Shown piece after piece: positions 9,807-20,622 of a stretch of 64,000 nucleotides of DNA. Made by a program: the position numbers and the translations under genes. The notes under the pieces were generated by a model, which was not told the DNA's origin, did no database searches, and saw nothing but the letters and a program-made list of their open reading frames with translations. The stretch lies in NCBI RefSeq assembly GCF_910592395.1, contig NC_088316.1:20150001-20214000 (forward strand), read 5' to 3'. Source of the stretch: Lineus longissimus (Eukaryota; Nemertea; Pilidiophora; Heteronemertea; Lineidae). The first letter of the stretch is position 1, and the number at the start of each line of letters is the position of its first letter.

Positions 9807-10745
9807 TGCGGCTGTGACTATCTCATCTCTCTCATCATGTTGTCAACACGGTGGAGCAGCCAGGACTGATTCGGCCTGGCTGTGACTTCCTCATCTCTCT
9901 CACCATGTTGACAACTTGGCAGAGCAGCCAAGACTAATTTCGCCTGGCTGTGACTGTCTCATCTCTCTCACCATATTAACAACTAGGCAGTGCGGCGAAG
10001 ACTGATGCCGCCTGGCTGTGACTGTCTCATCTCTCTCACCATATAGACAACTTGGCAGAGCAGCCAAGACTGATTTGGCCTGGCTGTGACTGTCTCTCAT
10101 CTCTCTCACCATATTAACAACTAGGCAGTGCGGCGAAGATTGATGCGGCCTGGCTGTGACTGTCTCATCACTCTCATCATGTTGTCAACACGGTGGAGCA
10201 GCCAGGACTGATTCGGCCTGGTTGTGACTTCCTCATCTCTCTCATCATGTTGTCAACACGATGGAGCAGCCAGGACTGATTCGGCCTGGCTGTGACTGCC
10301 TCATCTCTTTCACCATGTTGACAACTTGGCAGAGCAGCCAAGACTGATTTGGCCTGGCTGTGACTGTCTCATCTCTCTCACCATAATTATTGTCAACACG
10401 GTGGAGCAGCCAGAACTGATTCGGCCTGGCTCTGACTGTCCCATCTCTCTCGCCTTATTAACAACTAGGCAGTGCGGCGAAGATTGATGCGGCCTGGCTG
10501 TGACTGTCTCATCACTCGCATCATGTTGTCAACGCGGTGGAGCAGCCAGGACTGATTCGGCCTGGTTGTGACTTCCTCATCTCTCTCATCATGTTGTCAA
10601 CACGGTGGAGCAGCCAGGACTGATTCGGCCTGGCTGTGACTTCCTCATCTCTCTCACCATGTTGACAACTTGGCAGAGCAGCCAATGGCTGTGACTGTCT
10701 CATCTCTCTCATCATGTTGTCAGCACGATGGAGGAGCCAGGACTG
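9807..10745. repeat. 68-bp satellite array, copy B (about 14 units)
   Basis: The same unit types and order as copy A but about 880 bp shorter; the block that is doubled in A (from 1305 and again from 2194) is present once, from about 9895. It is followed by the 18-mer TCAAACAGTTGTGTGAGC at 10746-10763, as in copy A. Confidence 0.9.
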
Positions 10746-10823
10746 TCAAACAGTTGTGTGAGCTCACTAGAGCTTGCACTTACATAATAGTGTAAAACTA
10801 AAATTTATATAATATATATGTAT

Positions 10824-11110
10824 ATAAAACCGTCATCGGATGCGCATCCGATATGCCACGAGATCCTTTACCGTCAATTCCCTTACCGTCTTCGGATGCG
10901 CATCCGATATGCCACGAGATCCTTCACCGTCAATTCCCTTACCGTCTTCGGATCCGATACGCCACGAGATCCTTCACCGTCAATTCCCTTACCGTCTTCG
11001 GATGCGCATCCGATATGCCACGAGATCCTTTACCGTCAATTTCTTTACCGTCATCGGATGCGCATCCGATATGCCACGAGTTTTTTTGTTACCTCACCGT
11101 CAATTCCTAT
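10824..11110. repeat. 56-bp palindromic minisatellite, copy B (5 units)
   Basis: First unit at 10837. It has the same TCGGATGCGCATCCGA palindrome and the same single 50-bp unit as copy A, with two units fewer (112 bp). The overlapping + strand open frames of 109-141 codons arise from the repeat period. Confidence 0.9.
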
Positions 11111-11716
11111 ACCGTCATGGATGCCACGAGCTTTGTTCGCGTTGTAAAGGTTTCGGGGATACGACTAATGCATGCGAGCACCGTCGGCGGAACCCCAAAC
11201 CGCCCTCTCGATCTATCCGTAAGAACAAATCACTCTCGTGACCGTCACATTTACGGACTCCGGACCTCCAGACTTTAGAGACCGAGCTTTTCTTTACCTT
11301 ACAATTACTGTATACTCGGCGCCTCACTTATATGTGTTGTTTTTTTCACATACATTGTTCTCGTGGTTTACGGAAAAGTAGGCCTAAAATGTTATAGTGT
11401 CTAAAAACAATATTCAGTTAATGGAATTACACTTTTTTCCATTACTGCTTGCTTGATATTGCCCTAACAACTTTTTCATGAATCAATTTTGAGCATTATG
11501 TTTACAACGTAGTTATTATAGCACGAATTATGAGTCTAAAATGCCAAATACTTGCAACTATTATGTTAATCACTGAAATCTTAGTGTACTAATTGCTCGC
11601 TATAAGCTAGGTTATTGCGCCCCTAAACCAACGTACTGACAACGCTACCTCCCCGGAACTCAAACTTTAACGTGAGTTAATTGTAATCTTACTCTCTATA
11701 TACCAAAGTGATTTAC

Positions 11717-11899
11717 CTAGGAATACAGTTGCACTTCACTGAAAACTAATGATGTGTTGATGAGTTCAATGAATCCTTCGATTCCTTTGGTTTTCTTGGC
11801 GAACTGACGTCCGACAATCAATGACCCGTTGACGTGTACCTGCAATACGCCATTGCCGTAGTGTGTAAACAGATCTATTTTTGGACGAAACTCAGCCCC
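11717..11899 (-). pseudogene. Conserved reverse-strand ORF relic (copy B)
   Basis: Copy of the 4123-4305 relic at a constant offset of 7594 bp, with the same open frame ending VQLYS. No difference was seen by eye in this stretch. Unknown family; see copy A. Confidence 0.3.
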
Positions 11900-12204
11900 T
11901 CACAAACTTTGGTCCATTTCGCCAATGATGACACTGCTTCTAGACTGTACCACAGCACTTTAAGCTGTAGCAGCGCTAAGCAAGAGTCATGAAGACAAAT
12001 GTCCGCTGCCAGCCGCTGCTGGACCAACCCCCTCGCCCGCCCCCATCATGATATCAGATTCAGAGGCCTGGCTGAGCCCTGTGATTTAGCCAAATTCAAT
12101 ATGATTCTTTTCTACTGTGATGTTAAGGCCCTTGTGTCATGCAGCGTATTCGGTAGCACCGGTACACAACTTATGTTAAACCGCGACGTCTGCTGCAATT
12201 CAAA

Positions 12205-12528
12205 TTGCATGACGCCAACGGAATTGTGACAACCTGTTTCTCAAATCTTTTAGTGAACAGTGATCACGGGCTGTGGGAATTGCGAAGGGATGGTGTAGAG
12301 TATCGCCACAACAATGTTGATATGATCACTCGTCGTTTCAGCGGGCATGACTTGGTACATCCAGTGACCCAGCAAAAAGTAGCCCTGGTACAGCCAGAAG
12401 TAGCAACAAATCGCAAAAGGGGATCCTTGTCTGACTGGTGGCTGGACCACAATGGTAGGTCACCATCAAATAAGGGAGTGGATCCAGCACAGCTGGATAG
12501 AGGGGGCCCCGTTGAGGGCGAAGCCTGA
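12205..12528 (+). other. Coding-like ORF, copy B (unrecognised)
   Basis: Same 107-codon frame as 4612-4935. The following coding-like stretch (about 12830-13015) reads HLLEKEGPKVPSS after the TTTCAG acceptor-like site, with small differences from copy A just upstream (GCTTTCCACTCTG here, GATTTCCACCGTG in A). Upstream, a C run in the segment before it is one base shorter than in A, which shifts any frame crossing it. No function can be given. Confidence 0.25.
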
Positions 12529-12992
12529 ATATGGTGAGGGCTCGCCCTCACAATCACATGAAAGCGCAGTAGGCGCTCACCCACGAAGGGAGGTCTGGGG
12601 GTCTCCAGCAGGAAAATTTTGAAACTGAGATGCTCTCAGATGCGTTTCCCAAGTGTCTGAGAGACGATGTTTACTCGTTAATTCACTGCAAAGAAATGCA
12701 TAACGAAAAAGCCACCTAGGTTTTCTTCTTTGGGTTGTGAGGAGAATATTTCAAATCATTTGAGCAGCAGTGTCTAACCTACAACGCCGTCAATGCTTTC
12801 CACTCTGTTTTTGTTTTCACTGTTTCAGACACTTGTTGGAAAAGGAAGGACCAAAGGTGCCATCGTCGAGGGCCCAGATAGATGAAGAGATTGAAGCCTG
12901 GGCTTCACACAATCCTGTTAGTAACAAAAAAAGAAGGAAAAAATGCTGTCCCATTTGTCCATATGCCCAGCGCCAGAACCCATTTATACATC

Positions 12993-13118
12993 TGGGTAGT
13001 GAGGCAAGTGTCTAAGAGACCTGCCTGAGTCTCTCACCGACTGTAGGATTCGAACCAGGGACCTCTTGACCTCTAGTTGAGAATCTGAGCCACTAGTCCA
13101 TAGTGTGTCGTGTAGATT
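12993..13118 (-). repeat. tRNA-like SINE fragment (copy B)
   Basis: Duplicate of the SINE fragment at 5400-5525, with the same box B (complement of GGATTCGAACC). Confidence 0.45.
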
Positions 13119-14270
13119 CACGCTGGTCTTGCTCTTCGATCTTGTCACATCACATCCTTGTCCCTTGCTCTGCCACAATCATGTACTGTATTGAATTGAA
13201 TTCTATTTTCTGTCTTCAGAAAATCTAGGAAGAAGTCACCACCCACTGATGATCTCATCCAAGTTTACCAAAGACTCCAAAGCAGTGTAGGAGAGGAATG
13301 GTGGCCTGTTCGAACAGGCATGGACTGAATCGCCAGCTCTCATCTCCCTAGTCACTCCGATGGCCACGTGTCGCTCCTCGATCAACAGCGATTTCAATGA
13401 ATGATGCGTTGATGTGGGCAAAAAGTGAATCCTTTCTCGCCTTTGAACTCTGGTGTTCGTCGTATCAATCCATTTTGATTGCCGAGCAACTTGTGGGCAC
13501 ACCTCAACTTGTTAGTGGGAAGTAATTTGCAATAGAGTGACTTACTTTTATTGCTGTATTTTTTCACTTCACATCATTGTTATTTTGAAAAAGCCTGCCA
13601 AAATTCTGTTGACTGTTTGTTGTCGACAAGAGTCTATGTTTCATGAATAACAAGGCTGTGTTCTGTACATTGTATTCCGTCTTTAGTCTCCTGTCTTTGC
13701 ATCGGTTTTCATTATTTTGTTGCCTTAAAAGAGGGCAACGTTAAGTTGGTGAATTGGTTTTGATGGAGATGACCCTTACGAAAAAAATCGCAGATTCACT
13801 TCAACCCCAAGACTTGACCTGACCCAATTTATGCCTGCCCTTAACAGCCCAGGAACTCCCGAACCCGAGCAAAATCATGAAGGCCATCGCACTATTTCGT
13901 CCGTCTTCTGTCATGGTACAGGCAACTGCAATTAAGATTGGTGAAATCCCAATATCATTCTGTCTGTGGGATTTCGAAACAATCAACCTCTGCCAGCTGC
14001 TTATCTATTCAGATTGTAAAGGCCTTGACACAACCTAAAAACTCTGAAACAACTACCCTCTGCCAGCTGGTTATCTGGTCAGGTTGGGAAGACATTGACA
14101 CAACCTTCAAAGGGTCTTAGCTGTAGAAGACAACATTACACTTGCGTTCTACATGGGTGATACAAGACAACTGATTTGGTTGTACCATGGTAATCATCTC
14201 ACAAGGACGGACAATGGAACAACCAACCTCTGCCAGCTGGTTATCTGATCTCACGAGACTGGCAGTACAC

Positions 14271-14394
14271 ATTGGGTGATATGAATAAAGACTAGCAAAT
14301 GCTTTTACTCCGGTTTTGTACAGGAAGGCCTAGTGTAAATGTACATGGAGATTTAGATAAAAGCATTTCCTAGTCTTTATTCATATCACCCAAT
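14271..14394. mobile_element. 124-bp MITE with 37-bp inverted repeats, copy B only
   Basis: Starts ATTGGGTGATATGAATAAAG and ends with its reverse complement, CTTTATTCATATCACCCAAT. The arms match for about 37 bp with one mismatch (AGCAAATG against AGGAAATG) around a loop of about 50 bp. Copy A reads GGCAGTACACAATATCTACC at this place, so the element inserted in B after duplication, or left A with a small AAT footprint. There is no coding capacity. It could fold into a long hairpin if transcribed. Confidence 0.8.
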
Positions 14395-15299
14395 ATCTAC
14401 CGGACAACTCTTTAAGTACAACCTGAGTACTACTTGGGACCACAGTCATCTTAAACGTGCCACCAAAATGACGTCAATATCTACATAAAAATACTTTACT
14501 TGATCAATTTGTCTACAGTGTAATTTTGGAAAGAAGCCCTCAAATTCGTTGTCAGTCCTCGTTAGATTTTTAGGCGTAGCAGCCAATAGCTGGTCTCAAA
14601 TCATCCACAACAATCAACAGAACATTGGGTTTCTGGGAATGTGCGAGACCTGAAACAAATGCCAACACAACCGAGATGAAAGTGGATACAGAATTGTGAC
14701 AAAGATACTGATGATAACATCACACATGCCAATGGAGTATTTAATTGTGCTGGCTCCTCAATCAGAAATTACTCGAAGAGAAATTTGTCCAAGAGACATC
14801 TCCAATAATCATATGGACAGGCCTCAAGACATTTCTAATAAACATGGGGACAATCTCTTCCGAGTGGTAATCTGTCCAATTGACCACGACCAAGTATCTG
14901 ATTTATAGTACGGGCCTATATGTAGACTGGGCCTGTGGTCTGCTGGTATGACCCATATTTTGGGTATTGTGAAATTGTTATGACAAATATATTTAAAAAA
15001 CTCTTACATTAGAATATCGATTAGTGTAAGAGGTATCTATCGATAAAATCAAAATCACTTTCAGGTTGATATTTCTTGAGATGAAAACGAAAGAACATAT
15101 TAGTGAAGGCACATTAGCAAACCAAAATATTGATCTTTCAGAAATTAGTTAGGTATCAAACTTTCATTTCTCTGCTCATGTAAATTTTCAAGTTTTCTTC
15201 GGGCCTACAATTATCTTTTTTTCAATAAATGTCACTCAGTGTCCTTATCATGTCTATATCATAATCAGCTTTCTTGTCAGTTTGTATAGACCGCAACTA

Positions 15300-15420
15300 T
15301 ACAGTTATTCTCTGTTAGGAATGTCACAACCTGGGGACGGTCTGGTCACAATCAGGACTCAGTCCAATTACAGTTATTCTCCGTTAGAACTGTCACAACC
15401 TTAGGACGGTCTCCGCCGTC
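15300..15420. repeat. Two-copy 69-bp repeat
   Basis: Two imperfect copies of a unit starting ACAGTTATTCTCTGTTAG and continuing through TGTCACAACCT and GGACGGTCT. They lie just right of the end of copy B. Confidence 0.5.
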
Positions 15421-16265
15421 TCTCACAACCTCGAGGGGGCACCACAAAGCTCTATGTGACTGACCACAACTATCTTGGACCATCACACTCGTCCCCCGAA
15501 GTGGTGTCTCACTGCTTGAAGGGATTTCGGTCACATTTTCCCCAAATAGCTTCTCTTCATTGGGTTGCTGCTCCAAGGGTTCTGCGACTCTTTACACTGG
15601 GATTTCTACTCTGTACTCAGGCATTTGGGATGTTCACGGTTCACCAGGCTTGGCCGGTTGTTAGGGGGTTGGCGACAATCTGGGTAGGCCTGATGAGGGG
15701 GTCCGAACCTGAAGAAGAAATAAAAAGTCGCCAATTACTGTAATTAAGTTTAGAGTAACCAGCCTGTCGAAGTGGCTGTCACTTTGGCCTGCGAAACGAC
15801 TTCGATTTTGAGCAAAACGACTGGTGGCGAAAAGGTCGGGTCAAAGAAAATGGCTCTGAGCAGCTGAGAGACGGCCAACTATTTTTGCCTACAACTGAAT
15901 GATATTGTCATTGTCATTCAAATAAAAGTAGTTTTTGTGAAAGAATATTATTTGGACTAGTTAGAAATATCACAGGGACACTAGACCTCGCATTTCCCCG
16001 TCCACAAAGTCAAAGGCCACTTCGAAAACCTTCAAAAAAGTCCGTCCACTCATTGATCAAAATCACCCATCAAAATAATTTTTTTCTTTTTTTCTTTCGC
16101 TGACCCATTAAAAAGATTATAATGCATAATATACTGCAATTTCTTTTAAATATATTGAAAGACAAAGAAATGCCAGCCCACCAAACTTACAGGGCCGCTG
16201 TCCACACTTTCGTCCACACGTTCGTCCACAGTTTACACCTACCCGAGCGAAACGACCGGATACCT
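15421..16265. other. Intergenic, no gene supported
   Basis: Short frames only. No splice-bounded coding segment or repeat family was recognised. Confidence 0.4.
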
Positions 16266-16562
16266 GTGTACTAATTGCTCACTGTGTCAATAGGTGTCGC
16301 GCCTAAAATGAAGTGTGACTGTGCGCTTCCGTAAACTTTTAAAACGTCAGTTAAATGCAATCTTACTCTCTACATACCAAAGTGATTCATCAAGGAATAA
16401 AGTTGAACTTCACTGGAACTTGAGCCCTAAATGTGTGTTGATGAGTCCTTCAATTCCTTTGATTTTCTTAGCGACGAACTGACGTCCGACAATGACCCGT
16501 CGACGTGTAAACCTCCCTGCATTTGTGTGTAAATCAGTTTTCTATTTTCGGACGAAACTCTG
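16266..16562. repeat. Third, diverged copy of part of the duplicated block
   Basis: Matches 3995-4300 and its copy B counterpart with substitutions and small gaps. Shared landmarks in order are GTGTACTAATTGCTC, AATCTTACTCTCTA, ATACCAAAGTGATT, GTTGATGAGT, GAACTGACGTCCGACAAT and GGACGAAACTC. The reverse-strand ORF relic seen at 4123-4305 is frameshifted here. The divergence shows that this is an older duplication than the A/B pair. Confidence 0.75.
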
Positions 16563-19263
16563 GAACCTACATTCCAGAGCTGAGAGGGATCAACAGCGTC
16601 ACCCAGGTTTAAAGTCAGGTATAAAGTCATCAAAATAAAATTTGGTAGCCATAAACAAAATAAGTATACCATAAGCCTAAGGCCAAAAAAAGTTAATGTT
16701 CCTGGTTTCATTCATGCCATGGATGGACGGTCAACTGAAAATGGATGTGGTCAGTCTGGTCATGCGGTTTTTTTCTTCTTTCCTTGAAGATAGCACAGAT
16801 TGAGAAAGGCTAATGAATGGGAAAATAAAAAGATATTGATGCGCAAGGGTTTGAATTGACGTGGGCGGAAACCAGAAACATAACATTAGCTTTTTTTGGC
16901 CTAAAACACATTTCTCTGGAAATTTCACAACATTTGGGTGTACTGTAAGATACAAGGCTCCTGTAGGCTGTAGTATTGGGAAACCCTTTCATTTCCTCCA
17001 AGTCAAATCCAACATGGCCGCCGACTGGGTGGTGGACGCTGGTACATTTTAGTATGCATTTTAGACAACAACTTGCTAATCCACTATCCAGGACACAAAT
17101 GTCATGAAACGTTCAGGAAATGTGGGAAATGTCCTTCTTATTTCGTTTATGACCGTAAGATTTTATATTGATGACTTTAAATATGCTTTTAAACCAGGTG
17201 GACGCTGGTGGACGCTGTTTAGTATGACCCCCCCAGAGATCCCTAAAATCCAACACTAAAAAATGGATTTTATTTTTAGGTGTAAGGGTCTCTGGGCTGT
17301 CGTGCAGGTTCCTGATCCTAGTCCTGTGCTCCCTCACAAACTTAAGTTGATTTCGGAGAGAACGTCTCATCTCATTTAGCCAATTGTTCAAGTGTTTCTT
17401 TGATCATGTCTATGGACAGCACTCAGTTGGGGGGCGTATGCCGCACTTGATGGCTAAATTGGCTTTCAAACTGTATTGTCTAACTGTCATGTGGTCATCC
17501 TGTTCATATTCCAGGCAATTACGACAATATGATATCTCAGATACCTGACCGATAAAGAATAAAGTCTAAGGTTGATGAGCAAATTAGATTTACAATGGAT
17601 CTTGGACCAAGGTAACCTTACTTTTGTACTCGCATTAGGCCTACTACTACTGGTTGATTTTAAATAAAGTATTGAGTAAAGTTAATATCTGTGCTTGACA
17701 GTGACACTACGGTACAGATTTTAATCCCTCTTTGGATTTGAAGTGCAACAAGAATTTGACTGTGATGATCCACCTCTAATCTTAGTACCAGCCAGTCGGA
17801 AGTTATAGCAGAACTTAAATCTTATAATCCTTGTATATGTCATGTGTATGTTCAGTTTGTATTAAAAATGGTTTTAGTGGTAGATTTTACATATATCAAC
17901 AGGCTTTTGAACAAAATATGTGCATTCACTTGCATATTGGGTTGCAAATACACCAGATTCATTCTCCGAGGCAGTGGACAGTAGTGATGGTAGTCCTACA
18001 CTATGCTTGAATGTTATCGCTGTTTTGGAGATTGACTCGCATTGATCATGCCGACAAGTAGAGGGCACTGTCTCCGTTGAGGTGCGCACTGCAACCTCGA
18101 TTCTCAGAGATCTGAGTGCAGTTTTCATTCATACAAATCATAGAAGTAGAGTGCTAGAACCGAGGTAGATTGTTCAATCTCGGTGCTGACTTAAAGGTGA
18201 TAAACGTACACTTCACCAAGTGAGGGCGAATGTCTTGGGGGGGTTAGTGTGCAGGGCCGGAGAAGCGAACATTAACCCCTGATTTCCTTAGGATGCCGTC
18301 AAACAGTTGTTAATGTAATGCAAGGAATGTGTTGTGTTTAAAATGTTTCAGGCTTAAAATTGGAGCTCGTACTGGTACTTCCCGCTTAGAATTGTGGATC
18401 TGCGACAGCCAAGCAGTCATCTGGTTCAAATCTGATTTGTTTGACACAACACTGTACAACTGTACATGTGAAACGAGCCGTTTGTTTTCCATTGCAGATA
18501 CGATAACAACTCGGACTTGGCTGACGAGAGGGAACCGTTGTATGTATATAATCCTTGGTTGATGGCATGTGAGCACCACAAGTTCTATCATGAGCACCAT
18601 TTGCCTTTCAGATGAACATTTGCACAATTGTTTCAGTCTGTATTCACATGAAAGAACTGGCTGCATTATTTTTATATCTTGCCTGCCGGTTCAGAAGTTG
18701 GACAAGCTTTCAGCTTCGCAAGGCGTAAGCTGTCACTTGTGCACTATAGAATTTGTGATTGGTCATTTATGGTGTCAGTATTATGGGGACCTGCAGCTGC
18801 AGAACTACTTTGTGTCCAAACCAACCAAAATTCTTGATTATTCATTAAGTTCATGAATTGATAATTGAAGGAGTTTATGACCGAAGTACTTGAGTTTTGA
18901 GGAAAAACCGATAGTCTGTGAATGGTCTGATCAAGGCCAACCTAGTTGATACTTGTTTTCAGAGACTCTAAGTGTATACATGTACCATATGTTATTTACA
19001 ATATCAGTAGAGTTTGCCCATTAATAGTGTCAGTTGTTATATACATGTACAGTGACGTAAGAATTCTGTGGGAAAGTTTATACAGAGGATTAATTCATAG
19101 CAGCATAATGTCAAGAGATTTGAACGAGGGTCGGATCCAATTGAAAACTAGGTCTCGATCTCAAGATGAAAGGTGTGTAACTGAGAATATCGCGAATTTT
19201 CATTTGTCTGTTTGGAAATGATCGTGACCTCTACTCTCTGGCAGATGTATTTGTGAAGAGTTT
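16563..19263. other. Upstream region of SLC36, mostly non-coding
   Basis: No confirmed gene. One splice-bounded segment is worth noting: TTGCAG ending at 18497 is followed by an open frame reading YDNNSDLADEREPLYVYNPW, which runs to a TGA at 18613-18615. A donor-like GTATGT at 18540 would give a 42-nt exon ending in the phase that SLC36 exon 2 needs. It may be an alternative 5' exon of the transporter or chance. The reverse-strand frames at 17113-17391 and 17874-18128 have no supporting context. Confidence 0.25.
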
Positions 19264-19567
19264 CAGTGTGTATGACATCAGCTGAGAGTGACATAAGAGT
19301 GTTGTTGGGTCAGGATTAGTAGCACTGCACTGCACACCTCAGTGTGTATGTCATCAGCTGAGAGTGACATAAGAGTGTTGTTGGGTCAGGATTAGTAGCA
19401 CTGCACTGCACACCTCAGTGTGTATGTCATCAGCTGAGAGTGACATAAGAGTGTTGTTGGGTCAGGATTAGTAGCACTGCACTGCACACCTCAGTGTGTA
19501 TGTCATCAGCTGAGAGTGACATAAGAGTGTTGTTGGGTCAGGATTAGTAGCACTGCACTGCACACCC
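19264..19567. repeat. 76-bp tandem repeat, 4 units
   Basis: Units start CAGTGTGTATG at 19264, 19340, 19416 and 19492 with a constant 76-bp period. Apart from one base near the start of the first unit, and the last bases of the fourth, they look identical, so the expansion is recent. It lies about 1 kb upstream of the SLC36 start. Confidence 0.95.
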
Positions 19568-20510
19568 CAGTTAACACATCTTTCCCTTTACATTGTCATC
19601 AGTTTGCATGCATCACTTGTTGCCTTTAGCTGAGAAGTGCTTTGTTTCTTTGCTTCAACGTCGTGGTTGTTCTTGTGCTAATTGGTGTTTGTGCTTCGCT
19701 TCCAGGGTTACTCATGCTGCTGGTTATGTGCATGTAGCAAAGTCATTGTAGGTATCGTTTCTTTAGATTCAACTGAGAACAAATAACTTGCACATTGCAT
19801 CACAATTCACCTTTAGTCAAACTGTATGTCTTTCTGTTTTCTGCACCATGTGTAATCACTGTATGGCCTGTTTCAAGTTGGGAGGCCCCTGCACAGAAAT
19901 TGCATGAATGAGCACAAGCAAAGCGTCCATTCTATATATGTGCCAGGTAGGAAAAAATGACCTGATAAGTCAGAATACAATGTGCTTATTTTGATGAGTG
20001 GTCACATCATTTAGTGAGAAGTATGTTTACATAACCTGAGCAATGCTTTAATCAGAAAAAATATGATTGTGGCAGGTCACGGCCGGCCGATCAGTGGTCA
20101 TACCTGTTAATGTGGGAGGAAACCAGAGTCAGCGACCCCATGGCCAAGGAAAACCAAACTGCCTAATCAGGTACTAATAAGATGCCATCTGCCTTTGCAC
20201 AGCTACAGGTAAACCATTTCATATCAATTCAATGAGTTATTCCTAGCCTGTCACTTTTGAGCTGGGAGTGTTTTCTTTTTGATTAATAAAGCTTGAACTC
20301 CTGGCCTAATGACCAGCAATCTCAAACTGATAAGCCGTTGATATAGGCATTCAGAAATGTTCAAACTTGCAATTAAGACATGAAAATCAATGATTTTGGG
20401 ATGTGCCCTGTGCAAGGTGACCGGGAGACACATTCTGATCGACTTCTTAAAAACAGCGACGTTATCGACCGCTTTCATTGTTTCTCAGCTGCTTTCGTTA
20501 CTCTTACTTC

Positions 20511-20597
20511 ATGGAGGCACTTTCCGACTCTGACTTGGATCTTGTATTCGAAGTTGGCCTTCTCTGTGCTTCGTGGATAATCTTGAATTTGCTTTGA
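20511..20597 (+). promoter_or_regulatory. Possible upstream ORF in the SLC36 leader
   Basis: ATGGAG in a fair context (CTTCATGG) opens 28 codons, beginning MEALSDSDLDLVFEVG, and ends at TGA 20595-20597. That is 25 bases before the main ATG at 20623. If the transcript starts upstream of 20511, this uORF would be read first and could reduce translation of the transporter. The transcription start was not located. Confidence 0.35.
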
Positions 20598-20622
20598 GTT
20601 GAGTGTGACCGTAAACTTCAAG

